Source: a virus. Taken from it: a stretch of 64,000 nucleotides of DNA. The translations under genes and the position numbers were made by a program. This document shows positions 17,576-25,017 of the stretch, one piece after another. The stretch lies in IMG/VR virus record IMGVR_UViG_3300021962_000021, positions 174,220-238,219 of that record. The stretch is one strand, 5' to 3'. The notes beneath the pieces are model-generated. The model did no database searches and was not told where the DNA came from. It saw only the letters and a program-made list of their open reading frames with translations. Position 1 is the stretch's first letter. Every line of letters begins with the position of its first letter.

Positions 17576-18445
17576 ATGAAAAAAATTAAACATTCGAAAT
17601 TTAAAAATACTGGATTTATTTTTGAATTATTAGTTAGACAAATTACATCAGAAATAATGTCTGCTAATAAATCCGTAGCTGAAAAAATTTTAAAAGAAAA
17701 TTTTAATTCTAAAAAAGAATTATCTAAAGAATTAAAACTATATCAGTATTTAGTTAATGAAAAATATAATTCAGAAACAAAAGCTGAGCAATTTATTAAT
17801 ACAATTTTAGAAGCTAGAAAAAGACTAGATGAAAAAAAGCTTACAAAAGAAAAATACAATTTAATTAAAACAATTAAAGAAACTTATAATTTGGATGAAT
17901 TTATAAAATCACCAATATCAAATTATAAAACATTAGCATCTATATATAAAATTTTTGAAGTAACTATATCAAACGAACAATACGACCCAACTGATATAGT
18001 ATCTGCTAAATTTACAATTGCAGAAAATATCATCAACACTTCAATTCAAAACAAAGATTCTAAAATCAAAGATGCGGTTTTAGAGGAATATAGAAAACAA
18101 GATGAAGATTTAAGAGCAGTATCTTATAAATTATTGGTAGAATCCTTTAATAATAAATACAAAAATCTATCAGCTGACCAAAAGGGTTTATTAAGAGAGT
18201 ATATTAATAACATTAACAATACAGGAAAATTAAATGAATATGTTTCAATTGAAATTTCTAAATTAGTTGATGGTTTAAAAGAGGTAGGTTCTAAAATTTC
18301 AGACAAAGTTACAAAAATTAAATTAGCAGAAACAATTGCAAATGTAAAAAAAGTAAAATCTGTTAAAAAGATAAAAGAACAACATCTATCCGCTTTAATG
18401 ATGACTTACGAACTATTGAATGAATTAAAAGATAAATTAAAATAA
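17576..18445 (+). CDS. Conserved phage head-module protein, helical
   Basis: A 289-aa, Lys-rich, largely helical protein. The frame is also open from a TTG at 17573; ATG 17576 (MKKIKHSKFKNTG) is preferred. I recall the opening KHSKFKNTGFIFELLVRQIT from other T4-like marine phages at the same place, between gp20 and the protease. No catalytic motif or membrane segment was seen. The position suggests a prohead core or internal head component. No defined function. Confidence 0.65.
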   Translation: MKKIKHSKFKNTGFIFELLVRQITSEIMSANKSVAEKILKENFNSKKELSKELKLYQYLVNEKYNSETKAEQFINTILEARKRLDEKKLTKEKYNLIKTIKETYNLDEFIKSPISNYKTLASIYKIFEVTISNEQYDPTDIVSAKFTIAENIINTSIQNKDSKIKDAVLEEYRKQDEDLRAVSYKLLVESFNNKYKNLSADQKGLLREYINNINNTGKLNEYVSIEISKLVDGLKEVGSKISDKVTKIKLAETIANVKKVKSVKKIKEQHLSALMMTYELLNELKDKLK

Positions 18446-18447
18446 AA

Positions 18448-18708
18448 ATGACAAATTATAGAATATATAAAGTAAGTAATTTTACTTCTTCTAGTGTTTG
18501 GACTAAATTGGGTAACGAAGCATCTGCAAGTTTGCCTGTAGCTACTGCTTGGGGTATTATGACTCCGGTTGGAATGGCAACATCGGGTAGTGTAACAGTT
18601 GAAGGTGGTGGAGATTTGGTTTTACAATCACTTATTCCTGGTCAAATATATCCATGTTACCCAACGGCTATTAGAGTATCTATGGGAACAGGTTCTGTAT
18701 TATCATAA
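18448..18708 (+). CDS. Small probable structural protein
   Basis: An 86-aa protein rich in Ser, Gly, Val and Thr and without charged helices, so probably all-beta. It opens MTNYRIYKVSNFTSS and contains QSLIPGQIYPCYPTAIRVS. It follows the previous gene after 2 nt and lies among head genes. It could be a capsid decoration or vertex protein; no family was recognised. Confidence 0.5.
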   Translation: MTNYRIYKVSNFTSSSVWTKLGNEASASLPVATAWGIMTPVGMATSGSVTVEGGGDLVLQSLIPGQIYPCYPTAIRVSMGTGSVLS

Positions 18709-18726
18709 ATTTAAACGGAGAATAAA

Positions 18727-19320
18727 ATGCCAGCAGTAAGTAAAGCACAACAAAGATTTATGGGAATGGTTCACGCCGCACAAAAGGGTGAAGAACCTGC
18801 ATCACCTGAAGTTGCAAAAGTAGCAGCAGATATGGATAAAAAATCTGCTAAAGACTTCGCATCAACATCTCATAAAGGATTGCCTGATAAAAAATCAGAA
18901 CAATTAAATAAAATTAAAGAAATCATTCGTAAGATAGTTAGAGAAAGAATGATTGATGAAATGAATGTTACCGGAAATGTTCAAGGATATAATACACCCA
19001 ATGCATTTTCAAAAGGTGATGATAATAAAAAGAAAGCTAAGAAAGCAGCTGATATGGTGGGTTATAGTGTAGTTAATGAAAACCGTTGGTTAGAATTAAA
19101 AAGAGATGAATCAACTGCACAGGCAAAAATTGGTAGAGGCATATCCAACATCAATAGACAATTAAAAGAAATGGAAAGATTTCTTAATTGGTATGGAAAA
19201 ATTAAAAATGAGAGTGGTGTAGATAACAAAAGTTATTGGAAAAGAACTAATAACAATATTTATGCTATAAAGGAAAGATTAATCAAATTAGACCAAAAAA
19301 TCAGACAAATATCAGAATAA
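18727..19320 (+). CDS. DUF3008-type head-region protein
   Basis: A 197-aa protein. The N-terminal 55 residues (AVSKAQQRFMGMVHAAQKG, PEVAKVAADM, AKDFASTSHKGLP) match the DUF3008 family. Then comes an amphipathic Lys/Glu helix ending MIDE, followed by MNVTGNVQGYNTPNAFS, a segment I recall from other phage head proteins. IDE before that segment fits the prohead-protease rule. A Shine-Dalgarno CGGAG lies 6 nt before the ATG, which is uncommon in this window. Probable internal or core protein; biochemical role unknown. Confidence 0.6.
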   Translation: MPAVSKAQQRFMGMVHAAQKGEEPASPEVAKVAADMDKKSAKDFASTSHKGLPDKKSEQLNKIKEIIRKIVRERMIDEMNVTGNVQGYNTPNAFSKGDDNKKKAKKAADMVGYSVVNENRWLELKRDESTAQAKIGRGISNINRQLKEMERFLNWYGKIKNESGVDNKSYWKRTNNNIYAIKERLIKLDQKIRQISE

Positions 19321-19321
19321 G

Positions 19322-19627
19322 ATGAATATAAATCAATTAAAAGAACTTATTAAGCAAGTTGTTAAAGAAGAAAGTGATTACCAACAATTGTTCAAACATA
19401 TGTTGGATAAAACTGGTAAATCTATTCCTGATATGAGTGATGCAGAAAAAGTTAAATTTTTCCAAGCTGTTGATAAAGCAGCAAAAGCAAAATCAGAAGG
19501 TAGATTGACAGGTTTGCCTGAAGAATTGAGTGACAAGCAAAAGCAAATTGATGTTGATAAAGATGGAGAAATAGAAGGTTCGGATTTAGCAGCATTAAGA
19601 GCAAAGAACGAAGAAAAAAAAAAGTAA
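19322..19627 (+). CDS. Small head-module protein with EF-hand-like loop; possible -1 frameshift donor
   Basis: A 101-aa protein. It opens with an amphipathic helix (NINQLKELIKQVVKEE) resembling phage capsid-targeting peptides. A SDAEKVKFFQAVDKA block follows, then DVDKDGEIEGSDL, which fits a calcium-binding EF-hand loop (D-x-D-x-D-G). It ends in a Lys run encoded by ten A residues directly before TAA. The tract contains A AAA AAG in the correct phase for a -1 shift into the next open frame. Head-module protein of unknown function. Confidence 0.65.
   Translation: MNINQLKELIKQVVKEESDYQQLFKHMLDKTGKSIPDMSDAEKVKFFQAVDKAAKAKSEGRLTGLPEELSDKQKQIDVDKDGEIEGSDLAALRAKNEEKKK
19618..19624 (+). promoter_or_regulatory. 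Putative -1 frameshift slippery heptamer A AAA AAG
   Basis: A ten-A run (19614-19623) plus G gives A AAA AAG with codons AAA and AAG in the zero frame, exactly the dnaX-type slippery site. The zero-frame stop TAA (19625-19627) follows immediately. A -1 slip enters the frame that stays open to 20034 and would yield a 237-aa fusion. No clear 3' stimulatory hairpin was found by eye. Transcriptional slippage or a missing A in the assembly would have the same effect. Confidence 0.5.
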
Positions 19628-19641
19628 ATGAGAACCTTGCT

Positions 19642-20034
19642 TTGGGTATTATAACTACTTTGAGTAGTATAATCATAGGTAAGGTTATATTTTATTATCT
19701 TTATGATTTGACAAAAAAGGGAATAAATTATTTCTCTGGAAAGAAAAATTATAAAGAAGCGGTTAAGAAAATTTTAGATTCAATGTCAAACAACAAAAGT
19801 TTGATATCAGATATATCTAAAATGATAGAAATGAACGGTGAGATTGATAATACAACTGCTAATAAAATTATAAATTTACCATATGTTAGAACACAAATAA
19901 TAAAAATGAGTGATTCTACAAATGGTGAATTAACCGAAACCGAATTAGAAAACGAATTAAAAACAATTCTAATTAAATCGTGGAGTGATTTGGGAAACAA
20001 AGCAGTAGATAAAATAAAAAAAGATTTGAAATAA
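19642..20034 (+). CDS. Membrane-associated head-region ORF lacking its own ATG (likely -1 frameshift extension)
   Basis: The frame is open from at least 19624 and has no ATG near its start; the first in-frame candidate is TTG at 19642. From 19624 it reads VNENLALGIITTLSSIIIGK, then VIFYYLYDLTKKG, a hydrophobic probable membrane helix, then a charged helical tail of about 100 residues. The previous gene could feed into it by a -1 slip at 19618-19624. The stop touches the gp21 start (TAAATG). Function unknown. Confidence 0.55.
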   Translation: MGIITTLSSIIIGKVIFYYLYDLTKKGINYFSGKKNYKEAVKKILDSMSNNKSLISDISKMIEMNGEIDNTTANKIINLPYVRTQIIKMSDSTNGELTETELENELKTILIKSWSDLGNKAVDKIKKDLK

Positions 20035-20625
20035 ATGAATAAGGGATTATTAATAGAAACACACTTATTTGAAGCAAAAATTGTTCAAGAAGAAAATGGA
20101 ACTTATTTAGTTCAAGGTATTCTTCAAAGAGCTGGTGCACCAAATCAAAACCACAGAAGATATCCAAAAGAAATCTTAATGAGAGAGTGTCAAAAATATG
20201 AACAACTCATTAAAGAAAGAAGAGCATTGGGTGAGTTAGACCATCCGGATTCTCCTGTAATCAACCTTAAAAATGTATCACATAACATCAGAGAAATTTG
20301 GTGGGATGGTGATGATGTGATGGGTAAAGTGGAAATTCTTTCAACTCCTTCTGGTAATATTTTAAGAGAATTATTAAAAAACAATATTCGTTTGGGTATA
20401 TCTTCAAGAGGTTTAGGTTCTGTTAAAGAATTGAAAGATGGAACTGTAATGGTTCAGGAAGACTTTGAATTAGTTGGTTGGGATTTTGTTTCTAACCCAT
20501 CTACACATGGAGCATTTATGGCACCAATCAATGAATCCAAACAATGGAAACAAATGGCAGAAGAATGTGGTAAGTGGTGTAAAGCACAAGATTTAATGAG
20601 AGAAATTATAATTGAATTAAATTAA
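20035..20625 (+). CDS. 21: Prohead maturation protease gp21
   Basis: A 196-aa serine protease (U9/herpes-assemblin-like) that cleaves scaffold, capsid and internal proteins after LxE-type sites during head maturation. Visible blocks are RRYPKEIL, GELDHP (His70), GISSRGLGS (Ser123/Ser124) and ELVGWDFVSNPSTHGAFM. Length is close to T4 gp21 (212 aa). Its likely targets are encoded on both sides: gp22 and gp23 downstream, and several helical or modular proteins upstream. Confident call. Confidence 0.92.
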   Translation: MNKGLLIETHLFEAKIVQEENGTYLVQGILQRAGAPNQNHRRYPKEILMRECQKYEQLIKERRALGELDHPDSPVINLKNVSHNIREIWWDGDDVMGKVEILSTPSGNILRELLKNNIRLGISSRGLGSVKELKDGTVMVQEDFELVGWDFVSNPSTHGAFMAPINESKQWKQMAEECGKWCKAQDLMREIIIELN

Positions 20626-20626
20626 T

Positions 20627-20878
20627 ATGGCAAAGTTAGTAAATTTAATACCTGGTAGAGAAGTAGTAAAAGAAGAATTAGATGATATGGATGTATCACT
20701 ACCGGCTTCTGCAGAAAGATTTTTAGATAGAGCAATTAAAGCATTAAAAGGATATAATCTTAATAGAAGAAAAGAACAATATGTAATTGCAAAATTAATT
20801 GATGCATTAGATATGACACCTTCAGAATTAATGCAAGCGGTTCAAAAATTAAAAAGAAATAAAATTGTAAAGAAATAA
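20627..20878 (+). CDS. Small hypothetical head-module protein
   Basis: An 83-aa basic helical protein (AKLVNLIPGREVVKEELDD at the start, SAERFLDRAIKALKGYNLNRR in the middle). The N-terminus resembles a short targeting helix followed by Glu residues. It is one of three small genes between gp21 and bS21. No family was recognised; a prohead core role is inferred from position. Confidence 0.55.
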   Translation: MAKLVNLIPGREVVKEELDDMDVSLPASAERFLDRAIKALKGYNLNRRKEQYVIAKLIDALDMTPSELMQAVQKLKRNKIVKK

Positions 20879-20880
20879 TT

Positions 20881-21315
20881 ATGATAAAGTTAAAAAATAT
20901 ATTAAGAGAAACAGAAGAGTTTCAACAACTTCCATCTGAAATAAAAAAACATTTTTTAGAAATTATTTCTACATTTGGACAGCATAGAGAATCTATGACT
21001 AGAAAATCAGATATCAGACAAGTTGCAGAAACATTGGGTGGTATTGCAGATGCTGCACAAGAATATACTTTGAGAGAAGGTGGTGATTGGTTTGATAGAG
21101 TGACTATTAAGAGAAATATGAACGAACTTAAAAAGTTACAAACTGCATTTGAAAAAGAAGCAGTAGAAGCAAAATCACAAGAACAAAGATTAGAAGCTCT
21201 TTACGAAGATATGGGTCATGTATTGGGTAGATATTTTGAAATTGCAGAAATCACCGAAGAACAAATGAAACAAAGATTAGGATTACAAGAAACTAAAAAA
21301 TCTAAAAAGAAATAA
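20881..21315 (+). CDS. Hypothetical helical head-module protein
   Basis: A 144-aa acidic-helical protein. It opens MIKLKNILRETEEF, where LRE followed by TEE resembles a capsid-targeting peptide with a prohead-protease site. The rest is predicted helical (LKKLQTAFEKEAVEAKSQEQ). It shares a base with the next start (TAATG). Internal head or scaffold-associated role by position; function unknown. Confidence 0.55.
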   Translation: MIKLKNILRETEEFQQLPSEIKKHFLEIISTFGQHRESMTRKSDIRQVAETLGGIADAAQEYTLREGGDWFDRVTIKRNMNELKKLQTAFEKEAVEAKSQEQRLEALYEDMGHVLGRYFEIAEITEEQMKQRLGLQETKKSKKK

Positions 21316-21686
21316 TGGAACAATTAGCATCTTTATTATTACATAGTAGAACACAGGCACACGTATTTCATGTAGGACAGAGTGGTGTGGGTTCTGATGC
21401 AAGACATAGAGCATTGGGTGATTATTATGATGCAATTGGTGGAATCGTTGATGGTTTGGTTGAAGTATATCAAGGACAATATGGTTTGATTAAATTACAA
21501 CCTGTTAGTGGTTTGGATACAAATAGTGAAATGAAAAATGTAATTGCATATTTTGTTAAATTAATTGCAGCGGTAGAAAAGTTGAGAAAAGATGATAAAT
21601 TACAAATGAGTTGGTTACAAAATGATATTGATACGGTTGTATCGTTATTATATAAAACAAAATATAGATTAGAAAATCTACAATAA
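21315..21686 (+). CDS. DUF5856-like (ferritin-like helical) protein
   Basis: A 123-aa four-helix-type protein: LLHSRTQAHVFHVGQSG, then HRALGDYYDAIGGIVDGLVE and a C-terminal LQNDIDTVVSLLYKTKYRLE. The HSRTQAHxFH and ALGDYYD blocks recall DUF5856 and Dps/ferritin-like helices, with His and Asp that could bind metal. It lies just before bS21 in the head module. Function unknown; DNA or metal binding is possible. Confidence 0.6.
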   Translation: MEQLASLLLHSRTQAHVFHVGQSGVGSDARHRALGDYYDAIGGIVDGLVEVYQGQYGLIKLQPVSGLDTNSEMKNVIAYFVKLIAAVEKLRKDDKLQMSWLQNDIDTVVSLLYKTKYRLENLQ

Positions 21687-21689
21687 GTT

Positions 21690-21869
21690 ATGTTGATTGT
21701 AAGTGTAAAAGGTGGTAACATAGAAGGTGCATTAAAAGAATATAAAAAGAAAGTTCAATCCGTAAAACAAATTGAACAATTAAGAGAAAGAAAAAATTAC
21801 ACCAAACCATCTGTAAAAAATAGGTTACAAAAAGAAGAAGCTAAAAGGAAAAATAAATTATTTTTTTAA
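21690..21869 (+). CDS. rpsU: Ribosomal protein bS21 homologue (phage-encoded)
   Basis: A 59-aa protein, ATG 21690 to TAA 21867-21869. It reads MLIVSVKGGNIEGALKEYKK and then IEQLRERKNYTKPSVKNRL, matching the bS21 pattern (short strand, ALKxYKKK helix, LRxRxxxxKPSVxxR) and closest to Bacteroidota bS21 from memory. bS21 binds the 30S platform next to the 3' end of 16S rRNA and affects mRNA selection. Aligned without gaps on KPSV, the position of the conserved Bacteroidia Tyr (Tyr54 in Flavobacterium) is Arg53 here. It sits directly upstream of the gp22-gp23 leader and has no Shine-Dalgarno itself. Confidence 0.85.
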   Translation: MLIVSVKGGNIEGALKEYKKKVQSVKQIEQLRERKNYTKPSVKNRLQKEEAKRKNKLFF

Positions 21870-21891
21870 TTTTCTTTAGTTTTCTATAAAA

Positions 21892-21899
21892 TATTTATA
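21892..21899 (+). promoter_or_regulatory. Late-promoter candidate TATTTATA upstream of gp22
   Basis: A perfect copy 22 nt after the bS21 stop. It is 160 nt from the gp22 ATG, so a transcript from here would carry an unusually long structured leader. Confidence 0.5.
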
Positions 21900-22058
21900 T
21901 ATATTATCAAATATCCCATTATTATATGGGATTTATTATTACGACATAGTTGGTTAATGAATACCCTTCTCTTATAAGGTGTGACCGAACAACCAACATT
22001 ATTCTATTGGAGTTTCCTTTCGAAATAACTTCACGAACAAATTTAAGGAGAAAAACAA
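21900..22058 (+). promoter_or_regulatory. Structured leader before gp22-gp23 with strong Shine-Dalgarno
   Basis: This is the longest gene-free stretch of the window. It holds an inverted repeat ATCCCAT/ATGGGAT (21913-21919 with 21926-21932) followed by a T-rich run. It also holds a second pair GTTGGTT/AACCAAC (21949-21955 with 21991-21997) enclosing a weaker CCTT/AAGG stem. AAGGAG at 22045-22050 lies 8 nt before the gp22 ATG, the best Shine-Dalgarno in the window. The first hairpin could be a terminator for the bS21 unit or part of a leader. Confidence 0.5.
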
Positions 22059-23288
22059 ATGGCAAATTCAAAATTATTGAAAGAAGCAATTGCTGATGCT
22101 AAGGCTGTTAAAGAAACTGCTCTTGCAAACGCAAAACTCGCTCTTGAAGAAGCATTTACTCCAAGACTTCAATCTATCTTATCTCAAAAGTTAAGAGCAG
22201 AAGCTGAAGCAGAAGAGAAAGATGCAGAAAAAGTAGACGAGGAATTGGATTCTACAGGCATTGGTTCTTCTACCTCTAATCCTAAATTAGACGCGCATAC
22301 TGAATTCGAAGCGGGTTCTACTAAAACAACATCAGGTGAGCCAGGTGCTCAAGTTGATGATTACAAAAAAGTAGCAGATATCAACGAAGAAGAAGGTATG
22401 GAAATGGGTGATGATGAAGCTGAAAAGCAAAATGAAATCGCTCAATTAAAAGCTAGATTAGCAGAATTAGAAGCAGGTGATGACCAAATGGCTGATGAAG
22501 AACCAAAAATGGAAGCTGATGATGAAATGGGTTCAGATGATGAATTCAATTTTGATTCAGAAGAAGGTGATGGTGAAGAATACGATGTTACCGGTAACGA
22601 AGAAGAAGATACCGAAGATGACATGGATTTAGAAGCTATCATCAGAGAATTAGAAGCACAATTAGGTGAAGAAGAAGATTCAGAAGAAGAAATGCCTGCA
22701 GATGATTCAGCAATGGCTGAAAATTTAGCAGACGGTTCAGAAGCTGGAACTGACAAAGGTGAAGACCCTAAAGTGGTTGTAACTAACGAAGAAGAAGAAA
22801 AAGAAGATGAAAAAGATGAAAAGAATGAAGTAATCGACTTAGAAGAAATTCTTCGTGAAATGGAAGCTGATATGAAAGGTGATGAAGATGAGAAAAAAGA
22901 CGAATCTTTAAAATCTGAATTAAACGAAGCTTACAAGACTATCAAATCTTTACAAAAAACTATTAACGAAGTAAACTTATTAAACGCTAAGTTATTATTC
23001 GCTAATAAATTATTCAGAGCACACAACATGACTAACGAACAAAAAGTTAAAGTGATTGAAACTTTGGATAGAACAAAATCAGTTAGAGAAGTTAAATTGG
23101 TTTACTCTACATTAGTAGAAAACTTCAAATATTCTTCAACTAACAAAGTTGCTAAAAAAGCAATCTCAGAAGGAATCGCTTCTAAAGCAGTTAAATCAAC
23201 TGCACCAAAAGCAGCAGCTAAGCAAGTAATTGCAGAATCTGCAGATTTCGCTGATAGATTTAAAAAATTAGCAGGAATTATTAAGTAA
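22059..23288 (+). CDS. 22: Prohead core scaffolding protein gp22
   Basis: A 409-aa scaffold. It opens NSKLLKEAIADAKAVKETAL with a helical, Lys/Ala-rich start, then a very acidic middle (about residues 60-290, rich in EE, DE and GD). A C-terminal conserved block follows: LNEAYKTIKSLQKTINEVN, LLFANKLFRAHNMTNEQK and DRTKSVREVKLVYSTL, as in T4-like gp22. It ends DFADRFKKLAGIIK. It assembles inside the prohead and is degraded by gp21. It is longer than T4 gp22 (269 aa) because of the acidic insert. Codon use is noticeably richer in C-ending codons here and in gp23, consistent with high expression. Confidence 0.9.
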   Translation: MANSKLLKEAIADAKAVKETALANAKLALEEAFTPRLQSILSQKLRAEAEAEEKDAEKVDEELDSTGIGSSTSNPKLDAHTEFEAGSTKTTSGEPGAQVDDYKKVADINEEEGMEMGDDEAEKQNEIAQLKARLAELEAGDDQMADEEPKMEADDEMGSDDEFNFDSEEGDGEEYDVTGNEEEDTEDDMDLEAIIRELEAQLGEEEDSEEEMPADDSAMAENLADGSEAGTDKGEDPKVVVTNEEEEKEDEKDEKNEVIDLEEILREMEADMKGDEDEKKDESLKSELNEAYKTIKSLQKTINEVNLLNAKLLFANKLFRAHNMTNEQKVKVIETLDRTKSVREVKLVYSTLVENFKYSSTNKVAKKAISEGIASKAVKSTAPKAAAKQVIAESADFADRFKKLAGIIK

Positions 23289-23318
23289 TTAACAAAAAAT
23301 AATTAAAAATTAATTAAA

Positions 23319-24935
23319 ATGGATTTAAAACAAATTATGTCAGGCAAAAACCCACAAAACGTAATGCTTGAGCAAACTAGAGGTTTGAAAGCAAAGTGGG
23401 AAAAAACCGGCTTATTAGAAGGAGTAGGTTCTGAAACTTCTAAGCACGGTATGGCTGTAATGCTTGAAAACCAAGCAAAGCAATTACTTGATGAAGCTAC
23501 TAGAACTGGTACTTCAGCAGGTTCAGAAGAGTGGGCAGGTGTAGCTCTTCCATTGGTAAGAAGAATCTTCGGTAGCATCGCTGCAAAAGAATTCGTTTCT
23601 GTTCAACCAATGAACTTACCTTCAGGTCTTATTTTCTATATGGATTTCAAATACGGTACAGCTACATCGGTAGGTAGACCAGCTTCTGGTTCTTCTATGT
23701 TCGGTAACGGTGGTACATTCGGTAAAGATTCTTTATCTCCAGCAGGTAACAAATTGGGTTCTACTCAAACTACTGAAGGCGGTCTTTACGGAGCAGGTAG
23801 ATTTGGATATACAATCAACGATGTAACTTCTGACGCTTTAACAGCAACAGTAACTACAGCTTCTTGGGCTGATGTTAATTTCGATGCTGATTACTCAGCT
23901 TCAGCAGCTGCAGGTGTTATCAGAAAAGTAAAAATTGGTTTACCATCTGATGCTGATTTCAACGCAGTAAGAGCTTTCTCTTTAACTGGTTCAGTTGACC
24001 AATTACCACAATTTACTTCAATTGATTCTTTAGGTTCTGCATCTTTCTTCGTATCAGCTTCTGTAGCAACAGTAGTACATGGTGCAGGTGGATACGGTAA
24101 TCCAAAAGTAAACTATTCTAAGCAACCAACTGATATCACAAGAGGTGATTTCGAAGATAGAGGTTCTGATTTAGCGATTCCTGAAATCGAATTAGAATTG
24201 AAGTCTGAACCAATCGTTGCTAAGACTAGAAAGTTAAAAGCAATCTGGACTCCAGAATTGGCACAAGACTTAAACGCTTACCATTCAGTAGATGCTGAAG
24301 CTGAATTAACTCAAATGTTATCTGAGTATATTTCTTTGGAAATCGACTTAGAAATCTTAGAGATGTTACAGCAAAACGCATTCACAACTGATTATTGGTC
24401 AGCAAGAGTTGGATACGATTACAATGCAGCAGCAGGTGCATTCCAAATCGACTCTAACGCAGCAGCAGCTTCTGCTTACACAAAGAGCACTTGGTATCAA
24501 ACTTTAGGTATTAAATTACAAAAAGTTTCTAACAAGATTCACCAATTAACTATGAGAGGTGGTGCAAACTTCTTAGTTGTATCTCCAAACGTAGCTACAA
24601 TTTTAGAATCTATGAACGGATTCTCTGCAAACCCAGGTAAAGATGCTTTACAATTTGCAGCAGGTGTTACTAATATCGGTTCAATCTCTAACAGATATGA
24701 TGTTTACAAAAACCCATACATGACTGAGAATGTAATCTTATTAGGTTTCAAAGGTTCTAACTTCTTCGAAACAGGTGCTGTATACGCTCCATATGTTCCG
24801 TTGATTATGACTCCATTGGTTTATGACCCAACTAACTTCACTCCAAGAAGAGGTGTTATGACTAGATACGCTAAGAAAATCGTAAGACCAGAGTTCTACG
24901 GTAAGATTGTCGTTGATGGTTTAAACACTTTATAA
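23319..24935 (+). CDS. 23: Major capsid protein gp23
   Basis: A 538-aa T4-type (HK97-fold) capsid subunit. It has LEQTRGLKAKWEKTGLLEG at the N-terminus. LLDEATRTG contains LDE59 followed by Ala, the expected gp21 cleavage point (T4 cuts gp23 after residue 65). Further blocks are EWAGVALPLVRRIFG, ELKSEPIVAKTRKLKAIWT, ELAQDLNAYHSVDAEAEL and a C-terminal RYAKKIVRPEFYGKIVVDGL. Length matches T4 gp23 (521 aa). There is no Shine-Dalgarno; the leader is A/T-rich. A strong terminator follows. Confidence 0.97.
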   Translation: MDLKQIMSGKNPQNVMLEQTRGLKAKWEKTGLLEGVGSETSKHGMAVMLENQAKQLLDEATRTGTSAGSEEWAGVALPLVRRIFGSIAAKEFVSVQPMNLPSGLIFYMDFKYGTATSVGRPASGSSMFGNGGTFGKDSLSPAGNKLGSTQTTEGGLYGAGRFGYTINDVTSDALTATVTTASWADVNFDADYSASAAAGVIRKVKIGLPSDADFNAVRAFSLTGSVDQLPQFTSIDSLGSASFFVSASVATVVHGAGGYGNPKVNYSKQPTDITRGDFEDRGSDLAIPEIELELKSEPIVAKTRKLKAIWTPELAQDLNAYHSVDAEAELTQMLSEYISLEIDLEILEMLQQNAFTTDYWSARVGYDYNAAAGAFQIDSNAAAASAYTKSTWYQTLGIKLQKVSNKIHQLTMRGGANFLVVSPNVATILESMNGFSANPGKDALQFAAGVTNIGSISNRYDVYKNPYMTENVILLGFKGSNFFETGAVYAPYVPLIMTPLVYDPTNFTPRRGVMTRYAKKIVRPEFYGKIVVDGLNTL

Positions 24936-24975
24936 TCTTTGAGTAGATTAGATAAGTAATAAACTTAACATAAAA

Positions 24976-25011
24976 GAAAAAGGGGAAGTAGAAATACTTT
25001 CCCTTTTTTTA
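24976..25011 (+). terminator. Rho-independent terminator after gp23
   Basis: A 14-bp stem (AAAAAGGGGAAGTA with TACTTTCCCTTTTT, one G-T pair) closed by a GAAA loop and continued by T residues. It ends transcription of the head module. Confidence 0.9.
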
Positions 25012-25017
25012 TTTAAT

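Noticed and set aside
21913-21940. Calling the ATCCCAT/ATGGGAT hairpin a definite terminator
   Set aside because: The stem is only 7 bp, the following T run is interrupted, and a late-promoter candidate lies upstream; it was left as part of the leader.
22442-22756. Reverse-strand Ser-rich frame opposite gp22
   Set aside because: It is the complement of the acidic GAA/GAT repeats of the scaffold and has no independent support.
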